A DNA stretch of 64,000 nucleotides, taken from positions 11,476,190 through 11,540,189 of the forward strand of contig OZ020518.1 of the NCBI GenBank assembly GCA_963971425.1, written 5' to 3'. Both the position numbers and the translations under genes were made by a program. Shown in pieces: positions 21,500 to 32,239 of this stretch. The DNA comes from Bryoerythrophyllum caledonicum. Its lineage: Eukaryota; Streptophyta; Bryopsida; Pottiales; Pottiaceae. Position 1 is the first letter of the stretch. Every line of letters begins with the position of its first letter. Under the pieces are notes generated by a model, which saw nothing but the letters and a program-made list of their open reading frames with translations, did no database searches and was not told the origin of the DNA.

Positions 21500-23430
21500 T
21501 TAACGTTCTAGTGCTAATTTTTTTAATTTTTGCCATTTTTTTAGGTTAACTTCCGGAACCTTGTGGGAATAGATTCCCATAGTATGGATTGTAGTTCTCT
21601 CTGATTCCACAAAATGTGAAGAGAAGATATTGAAGGGTATCCATATTTCTTCTACTTCCATATCCCAATCAATGTCATTACCCTTTTTTTTCGAGTAATA
21701 GTTTGTGCAATCCATCATTTTTGCTATATCGCCCAAATAGTGATCTTTGTAGGTTCACATCCACCTTCTTCAATCATATTCTTAAATCTCTTCAATGAGG
21801 CTTCTACAAGTTTCCACGATGCTTTTGATTCAGCTGCGTATTTTTAAAATTATGTGCTATTTTTGAGACCATGGTTTTCCTGTCCTGAAGGCGATGAATC
21901 CAACCCAGCCAAGGCATTGTGTTCTCATGGCATAGTGTTTAATCCACCGTTGTCAACGTCCTCCGTAGTGACTCTAGTTCAGCTCATGTTTTATTTCTTT
22001 CCTTATTTGTCACTAACAACTTCAGTAACACCAATTCCATATCTTCCCCTAGTTGCACTATTTCTTTTCCATTTCCTTGTGCTTTTGACTATAATTCACT
22101 GCAAGTTGCAACCAATCTCCACTACCACTCCATCAAAACAAAGGTGAGATGGTCCTTTCCCAATCCTAGGCACGACATCCGCTCCATCATTTTGTGGATA
22201 CTTGAAAAGAAAAAGACTATCTGAGGTACAAGTGGCATTGCCACATCCACCTGATATACCTCTGTATCCGTTGCTTTCTTCTTTGGACCTTTAATATTGC
22301 CAAACAATTTAGTTGCCATGGATGTCTCCTTTCTCTAATATTCCTCCAATTCTTTAACTAATTCAATAGTAAAAACTGTCTATTTTTTGGCATGAGCTTC
22401 CAACTCTATCAAAGTACGTAAATTCTCGACCCTTTCTTCTAGCCAAAGGTTGAAAGATGCAGTCAACTTCTCAAAATAAAGAGCGGCTTTTAGCCTTTTA
22501 CCATACTTGGAATAACACTTAACTCCTTCGTGAGGAGTAACAATGTCTTCACCTCCCAACCTAGTATCTTGAACATCTACTTGCATACAATCATTTCTTG
22601 AATTATCATCTGCGGAGGCTCTTGGACAAATTATTGATGATAAGTTGACCACTACGATTTTCAATTTTTCCTCAGACTCTGATACTACCATCACATTTTC
22701 AAGTCGGTCTTTTGAACATTGAATGCCATTGTGAGTAGAAACATGAGATTACATTGCCGATTTACTCCTCTTAGTACTATGACTGCCACTCTCTCCCATT
22801 TGTGTCGTGGGAGGTACGTCATGTCTCCTAGGCATGGTATCCAATATTGTGGCCCCAAGAGGTCTTTTCTTCAGCTCCTCTAAGATGTTCATGATAATGG
22901 TTTCTAGGTTATATAAATCAGGAATATGCTTCTGTGTCCTTGCGATTCTAAGTAGAAACTGTGCAGTAGTTAGGAATGTGGTCCAATTGACCTTCCATTC
23001 CAATATCAGCTTCGTATACACCATTGACACCAAACTATAATTAAAAAATCCCTTGATTCTTGGACAATTTCAAACCAAGCCCGCCATACATCCTTGACAC
23101 AATGAATAAAATGATCATTCTTGCACATCCAAGGCGGGCACGCAAAATCCCTTGCATGACTCTGATGTACATCTTTACAAACTTCTTGCATGTTTTAGAT
23201 GTCTTGCAATGTGATACATCTTTAAAAACTTCTTGTATGTTTTAGATGTCAAAAATTCCTCCATTTTAGCTTTCCAACCTTCTTCAACTTTAATGTCCTC
23301 ATTATCCAAAATCTCCCACTATAAAGCATGAAAAGCTCTTTTCTACTGAATCCTCTTATTTGAGCCGCGGTGCCCACTTACACCGAGGTCTTTGTCCACT
23401 ATCACATTTTTTGCCGACACAGTAGCTATT
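21500..23430 (-). pseudogene. second multi-copy transposon-like gene relic
   Basis: Reading leftwards: WEILDNEDIKVEEGWKAK (near 23320); HARDFACPPWMCKNDHFIH and VKDVWRAWFEIVQESRDF (23191-23040); LILEWKVNWTTFLTTAQFL and LYNLETIIMNILEELKKR (23033-22749); KYGKRLKAALYFEKLTASF and LWLEERVENLRTLIELEAH (22694-22380); MATKLFGNIKGPKKKATDT (22319); then IDWDMEVEEIWIPFNIFSS and VPEVNLKKWQKLKKLALER (21736-21500). Order and orientation are consistent over 1.9 kb, so this is one ancestral gene with stops and frameshifts. A 47-bp tandem duplication at 23169-23250 is one cause. I do not know the function; family resemblance to other repeated seedless-plant genes is from memory. Confidence 0.5.
23169..23250. 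repeat. 47-bp tandem duplication breaking a gene relic
   Basis: ACATCTTTACAAACTTCTTG... at 23169 and ACATCTTTAAAAACTTCTTG... at 23216 are two diverged copies with a 47-bp period. Because 47 is not a multiple of three, the duplication shifts the minus-strand frame. Confidence 0.8.
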
Positions 23431-25265
23431 GTATTCAAGAAAATACACGGAAGGAATTAAAGACTTCCTTCTCTTTATATACTGTTGCAAATTGAAAAAC
23501 ACAAAAATTTGTGTCAGGTATATCACAGGAGGACCTCTAATTCTTTTCCAAATAAGAGCAATAAGTACAAGAGCAATTGCAGCACATCCGACTTGGAATG
23601 CAAAGAGTGGAAGTGATGGGAGACCGGCTGGCCGTCGGCTTCTATAGGCGGACGACTGCCAGACCTAGAGGCGCGGTCGTCCGAAGCTACGGTCGGCTAG
23701 TGGCTGGCGGTTGACCCGGTTTGAGCGGAAGGCCGAGTGGACGGCCTAGCCGACCGCCGGTTCGAACGAACTGACCAGCCGAATATCGGTCGGGGTTGAG
23801 GGCGGGCCCACTCAAAGGGTCGAACGGCTAATTTTCCGCTGTATTTTTTATTTTTAAGAAAATTATATCCTACTAACCTTTCCCTTGTTCTCGTGCGACC
23901 ACTCGTTCACTTCACCAATAATGATAAATACTGTAATTCAAACTTAACATTCATTCAAAAGTATAAGAATAATTATCAACAACGCCGATTATTTGTATTA
24001 TCTCTAAATATCATTATAAATAGTAATTATGTATTATGGAAAATTTTACTACAATATAGAAATTACTGAACAATTTTTATTACTCGATACATTAGAAAAG
24101 TCTTAGGCTCAACAAGAGGCACCCTAGAGCAATTTTTGGGCAGCCTGTTTTGGCGAGGACGGTATAGAATACCTCAGCAAAATGTGTTGGCACGTAATGT
24201 GCCACATTTCACCATGTACCGCATCTTGCTGAAACTCCGCCAATACATGAGTAGTCAAGTGCTTAGGTACCATGTACGCTGTGCTATGGCATGCTTGATT
24301 TAGGGTACTCTAAATATTTTAATACAACCCACTTGACTTCATTGAGATTAAAATATTATGGGTTGTCCTAGCCTAATTGATAAAACAAAGCATATTGCTA
24401 TGGAGGAAAAGTTGATGACAAGGATTAAGTCACACAATCCACGGGTCTCATCATTGTCTTGCTTGGCTACAGTTGCTAGGAAGAAGTCTTTCTAATTTGT
24501 TTGTAGCATTGAGCAGACATTTTGATTTGCTATAGCAATGATGTCTAGGCCAATGGAAGAGATCCAAAGTGTTTCAAAGTGTTTTATGATGTGCACCTCT
24601 ATTGAAATTTTTAGAATTTTTAATCACAATTTGTATTGAATATGAATATTTTTTATTTTTTCTTCAAAAAATCACACTAATTTCAAAATTTCCAAAAAAA
24701 ATTGTGATCACTGATTTTTGAAGAATTTTGACATCATCAAAATATGTGATTTTATTTTTGAAAAATCTAATAAAAAAATTTCCACAAATTTTTATAAGAA
24801 ATGGGTGCATAGAACAAAATGGAGTTTGGGTTTGGTTCCATGGTTATGGCCCCGACATTTGAGGTTTAATACTTGAATGCTAATGAGGACGACTGTTGAG
24901 TAACAACGTTTGTTACAACCCTTGATTCTACAAACTTAATTAGACTAGAAACATGTGAAAAATACAAGTTTGTAAGTGCTATAAACACGACTACTACATG
25001 ATTGCTACAACATAAGTGCTACATTATTACAAACATCTTAATATGAAACAAAACTGGACACTCCAAACTTCTCAATTTACATAAATAAAATGGTGTAGCA
25101 AATTTGTAAGTCAACATGGAGAGTCATTTATATATATGCAACACTAACTGCCTCAAAATAAAGTTGTGGACTTGTGACTGTTTACAAATTTGAATCCATA
25201 GTGTCATAAACTATAGACTACACAACTATTGCAAATGAAGCTTCAGACTTCACAGCTACTACAAG
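23431..25265. other. spacer with a CGGTCG-rich patch and AT-rich sequence
   Basis: 23610-23830 is a strikingly GC-rich island in AT-rich surroundings, full of CGGTCGG/CCGACCG-type complementary motifs that could fold back. 23830-25265 is AT-rich with a MITE candidate (separate entry). No gene is seen. Confidence 0.45.
24108..24312. mobile_element. candidate MITE / foldback element
   Basis: Ends resemble inverted repeats: CACCCTAGAGCAA on the left and, read in reverse complement, TACCCTAAATCAA on the right. The interior holds an imperfect hairpin (CAGCAA...TTGCTG around GGCACGTAATGTGCC). No clear target duplication was found, so this stays a candidate. Confidence 0.3.
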
Positions 25266-26824
25266 TCAAATACTAACTCTGGTTAAATCAAGAGTTGTTA
25301 ACTGCCGGCCCTTTGATTTTGCATTGATAGCGATGAAAACTTTGAAGGGGATATTGTCATCTTTGCCTACAACTCGCAGGATGGCCGAGAAGTTGCTGCA
25401 CTCCGTATGATGATGTGGCTCCAATAGTCCACTAAATTGAGCCAGCCACGGGCCCTTGAGGTGAACCTCAGACAAAGCAAGGTGAACATCCTTGCAGCGC
25501 TTGCACTTGTACACTTATCTTACAATCATCTCAGCCACCCATGGAGCATGCAAAAAACACCTTCAGATGACAGAACCGCCGTTTTCCATACAAACCCTAA
25601 TCCACAATAAGCACAACTCTCTTTGCCCTCAAATCCTAAGGGAGGAATAGATGATGCCTTTGGATAGTCGAAAGGCCTCGGTGTCTGGAGTGTAAGTAGT
25701 TGTCGCCTTGCTTTAGCGACTTGTGCTTGAGCAGTTGCCAATGCCACAACAACCGCATCATGTGTTGCACGCTGCGACACCGCATCGGACTCGAGCTGAC
25801 AAATCTCCACTCAAAATGCAGCGTCTGTATCTTGCATCAAAGTGAGCTGCGCCAACAATTGATTTGTTTCCGCGGCTTTTGCTTTGAATTCTGTTGCTAG
25901 AGCGCCTTCATAAAGAAGGCGTTTTGTCTCTTTTAATGCTGTAGTGTATGCATCATTCAGTGCCTCCTCCGCATTTGCATCTTTGGTGTGCACTTTCTCA
26001 AAGGCCGCGTCCAGTTTTTGGCGTGTGTCTTGAAGCATGGCTACACAAGCTTCCACTTCAGCAAAGTGGATGCGTTCTTCCTCCTCGGCAGGGAGAAGAC
26101 CTTAAACGGGATTGGCGCAGCTGCTTGATTCAATCGATCTGCAAGATAATTGTGCAATTATTGCGCATAAGCCCTCAACTCGACAGCGCGTCGCAATAGG
26201 CCCAAGCTTTTGGGAGTTGCGACGCACATTCTTCAATAGTTGCATGTGCCGCTCCAGCGCTTCAACGCACCAATTGACAGGTTTGTCATAGATGAAGGTG
26301 GTGTAGCAAGCCTTTAGGAAACGCAAAGAGTAGTAGCAGTTGTTAGGTTTATTACCGTAGACCTTGAAATAATGCTGCCCAAACAACTTCAGTTGTTCCA
26401 CATCTGTGCACCTCGCCAATTCGTAGCGATAGGGTTGAACGTCCACCTTCCAGACGTCTGTGACTTCCTCATCAGTGGTGAAGGTATAATGCTCAGAGAC
26501 ATCCTTAATAAGCGGACCTTTGGCACAGAGCCCTACGTGCATGGTGAAGAATTGCCGCCCATAATGTGCGTCCCGCCCCATCAGCATGGATGCTGCCGTA
26601 AACATGCGTTCCCACACATCTCTCCAAACATTTGCGAAGTTGAACGGCTCATCAAACTCCTTCGTGCAGAGCCCGCAATGAGTCAATGCGTAAGTCTGAC
26701 TAGGATTTGTCAACAATTCATCACTGCTGTCGCAAACTTCGGATGCAAGAAGGTGAAGCATTGGCGTTGGGCTGTAGCTCGCCTTCCGCTTCCACTTGCC
26801 CGTCTTTTTCTGCTTTGACTTCAT
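25266..26824 (-). pseudogene. uncharacterised gene with coiled coil and Cys/His cluster, three lesions
   Basis: One frame runs from ATG 26824 through 240 codons (YALTHCGLCTKEFDEPFNF; MLMGRDAHYGRQFFTMHVG; FGQHYFKVYGNKPNNCYYS; NWCVEALERHMQLLKNVRR) to a TAA at 26102. It continues in the same frame (EEEERIHFAEVEACVAMLQ, then an Ala/Glu-rich coiled coil) to a TGA at 25811 and on through CAYCGLGFVWKTAVLSSEG to a TGA at 25526. A frameshift then gives YKCKRCKDVHLALSEVHLK. The paired cysteines (CAYC, CxxH, CKRC) suggest a treble-clef or RING-like zinc site at the C-terminus. The family is probably transposon-derived, as its neighbours are, but I cannot name it. Confidence 0.5.
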
Positions 26825-28074
26825 AGGTTAGTGTTACAATATCTTCTACAGTAACTATTGCTTTATAGAACACTATACTTCCAGAACAACAAGCGGATGA
26901 AACACTAGAGCTAGAAAACCAAAACAAAAGCGGATGAAACAAAAGAGACTACACTTTCAAAACAACATGCAGCTGGAGCAAGAAAGACACTAATCCTTAC
27001 TTGAAATTTGGCTACATCAGGGCTGATGAAGCCTATTGCGTTATCATCATGTTAAGCTAGAATGATGTTTCAGCCTGATATAGTATAGGACACTGATGAT
27101 CTCAATGTGTAGTTAATAATCTCAATCAATGATGCTAGCCACCAATCATTCAAACTTATGTGAATTCACAGTTTAGAGACTTTGAGTAGAAAGCCTTTCA
27201 ATCAGTTGAGTGACTCGGGCCTAATAATGATTATATTCAATTCCTTATTATTGTGTGCTCATCCTAATCCATTCATAATAATGTATACAGATTATGAAAT
27301 GAATCTAAAGAATATCTCTAGTTCTAGAGGAATACCATGTAACAAAAGTAAAGAATTTTTAACATGTAATACAAGTTATAACATGTAACATATAACATCT
27401 AGAGTTATAATATGTAACACAACTCTAAAAATTAATCTCCATGATTATTAATATGTTTATTTTCATCTCAATGATTGGAGCAAACAAAAGAAAAACAAAA
27501 GAAGGAAAATTAGGACGTACCAGAGATAGATCAATCAGTGCACCAACGCTTCCATCGCTCCATAGCTGCAAAGCTCCCAAGGCAATCGCCGCCAGTGCTT
27601 TTCCACGTGCTCAACGCAATCGCCCCGAGTACTCCTCCACGCCCTCAACGCTCACTAGCTACAGCACTACAAACAAGGTATGTTGTATCATGATGCGTTG
27701 GTTTATACTATTTCAACTGAGCACGCTTCTTCCAACCGAGGCTTGCAACTCTTTCCCCAACTGAGGCTTGCAATCCGACTTCTCCAATCAATACCTCTAT
27801 TATTGCTTCTGTTGGATATTGTGACTGTTTTAGCTGGCCGCAAGTAACGTGATTGTATTATCTAAGTACCATCAAGGTACCATCGCCTAGGTACCACCTA
27901 GGTATTATAAGAAGATCACCTAGATATTACATAAAAATTAAGATGTAATGTATCTGAATATTTATTACATAATATTGCATATATTGTATATACATTGTAT
28001 ATATGTTGTATATACTATATTATTGTGTACATTAAAACCTAAGAGCCCGAGGCATTTTCTCTCAAGAAACACTT
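26825..28074. other. spacer; AT microsatellite near 27960-28025
   Basis: No supported gene. A plus-strand frame at 27441-27764 has no recognisable features. 27890-28025 has short CCTAGGTACC-like repeats and a TATATATTGTATATA-type low-complexity stretch. Confidence 0.45.
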
Positions 28075-28480
28075 TAAAACTGCCACTACCAAAACATAGG
28101 AAGAAAATCTAATTTTGAAGTAAAGTTTTTGGTTTGTAACCATAAGATCTTAAAATAGATTTTAATAGAAATTCACTATATTTTTCGAGCTGTGATCCAG
28201 CACGGATTGACAGATTATAGTGTTTGAAGTCAATAAAATGGTATATTTTCTTCCCTGCCTTAAGTGGATCATCAGACTTTGACTCTGCTTTGTATCAAAG
28301 TTTTGCACGACATAAGTTCTAAATCTTTCAACAGTTTCTTAAGTATGATGTTATTTTCCTATACACCAATTTTTAGCCTATAGAGAAGAAGTGTAGCCTA
28401 TATTCAAAACAAGTGTGCAAAGAGTGGAGGTTTATAAATTGCCATTTTACGTTTTTTTTGTGAACTTAATATGGTTCAGA
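28075..28480 (+). repeat. dispersed repeat, part B (copy 1)
   Basis: Shares many phrases with the reverse complement of 63590-64000, including ACTTTGACT, TTTTGCAC, TCTAAATCTTT, ATTCAAAACAAGT and AGAGTGGAGGTT in the same order, and more weakly with 56150-56500. A diverged family of dispersed, noncoding elements. Confidence 0.6.
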
Positions 28481-31179
28481 ATGATAATTGAAACAGTCAA
28501 TATGAAGGTTTTCACCACGAATCATTATTCAAAAATAAAAAGTGAAAAACATAAAGATCTCTTGGTTTTATATAGAACAAATGAAGTTTTTTCCTCCCTT
28601 GCCTAAAATGTATGAAAATGTTTGACTTGGGTTTAAAATGTCTATTTGCACGAAAGACAAGAATTTTTGACATCTTCAAAGAATATAATATTATCTATAT
28701 GTATGAAACATCTCAATATTAATAGAAACTTATTTCAACAATTTTAAAGCTGTCCGGAGGCCCCAATTTAACTTTGAGTGGTACTAACTTTCAAATCATA
28801 AATCCAAAAATAATAATAAAATTACCTCCACAAATCTCTTATGGCAAGGACAATCTAGTGTGATAATTTCAAAAGAGACCCATATTTTATTTTGAATTTT
28901 ATGGTTATGCAATTGAACAAATGTATGTTGCTCTTAGCATAGCTCATTTTCTAATCAAAATCTAGATCAACTTTAGATAGATATGGCTCTCCATGCGTAT
29001 GGGAGATTTAGGCCATGAATCTTTGATTGATATACCCGCAAAGGCCCAAGTGTACCTACGGAATACAAAAATATACACAAATGTGCTTTGACCGCAATTA
29101 TCTTTCAATTTGTATGGTCAAAATTCACATTAAATTGATCACATCATCCAAATAAAAGTTTGGAAGACCTTGTAGTCACATTTTTGATAAATTCATCTTA
29201 ACATTTTTTTAATCAACAAAGTGGAGATTCTCCTATAGTGGCATGGACCCTTAGGAGTTAATTATTTGAGCCTCTTTAGTCAATTGGATACCTAGGTTGC
29301 TTGGTTATATAAAGTAAAATGCCATGTGTCAGCTTCCATGCCCTTCGGATGATCCAAAGTAAATGCCACGTGGCACCACCCAACAGCTTCCCCCGGCTTT
29401 TGGAGTGCCTGTGGCCTTATAAAGTATAGAAGAGAGGAAGAGGGGATATGCCATTCATTGAACTTTATTGTATTTATAATAATACTCTATTCTATGTAAA
29501 CACAAGGGAGATACCTGCTGACAACAGGTGGCATTTGCTTTGATATTTTTACTTTGTTATGTAGGCAGCCAGACATCTAAATTAGATATTGGGCATATAC
29601 GATTAATTGGGGATTTTTCGTGGTTCGTTGGCAACAAGAGGGGTCTATTAGTAGGATATATATTGCACATATGTATTGTAAATTACAAACAAACGCTAAG
29701 AGTATGTAACAGGAATGAGGTGCAACTGCTCGACGCCACATGGAATTTACGTAATAGTTTCCACTAGTCTACTCTATCTATCTCATATAACAAAAATATA
29801 AAAGTAAGGGATTCATGTATTTTAAGTCGTGCATGGTGATTAGTGCATGGTCAAAGAATGGTTTTTAATTGTCCTATAAGTCTCTTGCTCCTCTTCCCTC
29901 GCAACCTAATTTCTTTTAATTGTCCCATACTCTTTCTCCTTCTAAGTTGGTGTTTATTTTAATTGTCCCTCATTCTCTCTCTTTCCATTTTAGTTTCTAA
30001 TTGTCCCCCACTCCATCACCCAATCTTCTTGTCCTTCCATTTCCTAATTTTGAATTATCCAACACTCTCTCTCACTGCATTATAGTTTAATTTTTTTGGT
30101 CTTGTCATTCCTTGTTCCTGCTTTGTCTCTTTAGTTTTTTTTTAATTGTTTACCTCTCCCTTAGAGTCCCTTCACGGTTTGGTTTGTTTGTAAGGAAGAA
30201 AAATCTATTCTTAAATTCCTCTTTTGGTTTTATGATTTTGTTTTCATCCTCCATTAATTGATGTAACTTTTGATGGTTTATAAGCACGCTTATCTTAATA
30301 ACTGGAGCATACCTAGAACTCAACCTCACATTAGAAATATATGTATTTTCAACGTCCCTGAGTGCCATGTTGAAGGAAAGCTAGAAAAATGCACTCCTAA
30401 AGCTTACAAGAAAGTTTCATTAGAGAGGGAATCTAGGAAATTGAGTCTTTGCAACGAGATTGTGCTGTAGCATAATTGAGGGAGACAATTCAGAAAGACT
30501 TGGCGCATGCCAAAACATGCCACATGCCATATCTCATAAGTCTTCCTGCCATTTTATTTTGCTCATTCTTGCTCTACTAACGCCTTGTTGGCATTTTATA
30601 CTAATACTTACATAGTACACTCACGGCTTCTTAGCATTTTATAGTGTTAGTTAGTTGGTACGCTAAAGCCTTCTTTGCATATTTTACTAATTTGGTTACT
30701 TGGTACATATTATACTAAATTATTTTTCTTAGAATGAAAGGACTACTCATTTATAAAAAAATGAATTAGCGGGACCATACCATGATCATGTACTTGGTCT
30801 TCTAACACTGTTTAAACGTGCCACCTCCCCAAGCACCATGCCACATCACAGACTGTTGAAGGTTGATTATGTGCATTTGCTTGCATGGCTCGTCCTTTGT
30901 TGGGACGATAGTGACGACCAATAGTCTGCCCAGACTCCAAGTACCATTGCCCAAGCACGAATATTCTTGAAAGTACCATGCCCAAAACTCCCTTGAAGGG
31001 CCTCTCATTGAGCCCAAAACTTCTCTAATGTTTATATTAATTGCTCACGTCCTAGATTCAAGCTTGAAACTTAACCCCTAGAAGCCCATTTGACCGTGGG
31101 GGGGCGTTATTTATTTTGAGGTACGGTTATTAGATACCTAATATTAAGAAAAATAAAATTTCCTTTGAAAATTATAAAT
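28481..31179. other. long AT-rich spacer
   Basis: No gene recognised. 29330-29520 has a promoter- or LTR-like look: a G-box-containing palindrome TGCCACGTGGCA near 29367, then TTATAAAGTATAG near 29417. 29867-30090 is a pyrimidine-rich degenerate repeat listed separately. Confidence 0.4.
29867..30090 (+). repeat. degenerate AATTGTCC tandem units
   Basis: AATTGTCC or AATTATCC begins units at 29867, 29918, 29961, 29999 and 30053, each followed by a C/T-rich stretch (ACTCTCTCTC type). The period varies from 38 to 54 bp. Confidence 0.6.
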
Positions 31180-31500
31180 TAGATTGTCCCTGATAAGAGC
31201 TTTGCGGAGGTGTTATTATTAATTTTCTTCGATTCACAGTTTGAAAATTAATAGCGTTGAAGTAAAAAATGGGGACTTCTTGTAGCGCAAGTGGTGGTGC
31301 TAAAACTATCTATTGACATTGGACAATGGAATTTCTCATACACATATAGAATATTTTCTTCCTTGAATATGCCTAAAAAATTTCTTGTCTTTAGTGAAAA
31401 GGGAATATTTAAACCAAAGTCAAACATTTTCACATTTCGGGCAAGGTGGGAAAAAAACTTTATCTTTCCTACATAAAACATTGAGATCTACATATTTCTC
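31180..31500 (+). repeat. dispersed repeat, part A (copy 1), abutting truncated copia
   Basis: Matches 63290-63530 in the same orientation: AGATTGTCCCTGATAAGAGC, GGGGACT, TCTATTGACATT, GGGCAAG.GGG.AAAAAAACTT, ACATAAAAC and GAGATC. It ends exactly where the copia reverse transcriptase begins at 31501, so it truncates the 3' side of copia. Confidence 0.6.
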
Positions 31501-31609
31501 AAAACTCCGTATTGAGCTTACCTTTGAGCCAGGCCAACTTAGCCAAAAGGCTAGCCAAGATGATCAAGTCATCCACATACATGAGGACTATCAATAGGTA
31601 CTCACCCGT
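31501..31609 (-). pseudogene. Ty1/copia reverse transcriptase, downstream fragment with YVDD
   Basis: Minus-strand translation gives the catalytic YVDDLIIL motif of copia reverse transcriptase followed by WLKGKLNTEF, then stops matching copia at 31501, where the dispersed repeat starts. The upstream end stops at the 9-bp CTCACCCGT that also borders the reverse transcriptase fragment at 52363. The two pieces join in phase, so this is the other half of the element at 52354-55358, separated by a 20.7-kb insertion. RNase H and the 3' LTR are missing. Confidence 0.85.
31601..31609. repeat. 9-bp target-site duplication, left copy (CTCACCCGT)
   Basis: Identical to 52354-52362. Removing one copy and everything between restores the copia reading frame. 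Confidence 0.92.
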
Positions 31610-31651
31610 TGGAGGTGTCTTATATGTGAGAAGTGAGCGGTGAGCAGAAAA
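31610..31651 (+). repeat. left terminal inverted repeat of the MULE
   Basis: After 13 loosely matching terminal bases, TATGTGAG..G.GAGCGGTGAGCAGAAAA is shared with the reverse complement of the right end, with three mismatches over about 28 bp. Confidence 0.8.
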
Positions 31652-32239
31652 TTGTGTCGTAGAGAGCAGAAAATATTCGAATATTCTCTTAATAATCTAA
31701 TAATAGTGGAATATTCTATGAATATGGCGAAGTTATTTTTAGAGGGGTTTATTTTTCGTCCAAATGTATTTTTGGGACCTAAGACCGTGGAATTATTTTT
31801 TCTAAATTTATAAAGTTTCCAGTACTTCTTCCCCTTTATGTCTTAAATGCAAATTTTGGAAGGCATATCTGACTACTTTTTTAAAATTTGAAAACTCACA
31901 ATGATTTTCTTAGTCTCTCAAAATAGTGGTTTTGGTTATAGATAACCACGTCGGTGATGTACCCTCTCGTTTCCGAGAGGGTACATCACATCAATTCCAT
32001 AAAAACTAGTACTTTGTAGAACGCAAAGGGTAAAAATGAGCAACTATACTCTCGAACACCGCAAGGATATATTTCTAATAATAGGTATAATGCTTTGTCG
32101 GGAGACAATATAATGGTAACGATTATAGATATTCCTCATTTAAAATTATTTCAGTATAGTCTCTGAAAATGACAATCAAGTACCCTCTCGGAAACAAGAG
32201 GGTGCGCATTACAAAAATAATAGAAGTAGGTATTCTATT
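31652..32239. other. left subterminal region of the MULE
   Basis: Noncoding. Holds GAATATTC-type motifs at 31671-31730, a strong hairpin (31955-31988) and a weaker related one at 32187-32210 (ACCCTCTCG...AGAGGGT). These may be transposase-binding or transcription-end sequences; function is unknown. Confidence 0.5.
31955..31988. repeat. perfect hairpin TGATGTACCCTCTCG/CGAGAGGGTACATCA
   Basis: 15-bp perfect arms around a 4-base TTTC loop. The arm core GTACCCTCTCG is the same as in the intronic arrays at 39.3, 42.9 and 48.8 kb. It lies about 250 bp beyond the 3' end of the transposase gene. Confidence 0.85.

Noticed and set aside
29330-29530. Possible solo LTR with TATAAA box and CACGTG
   Set aside because: No TG...CA borders, target duplication or second copy could be found in the window.
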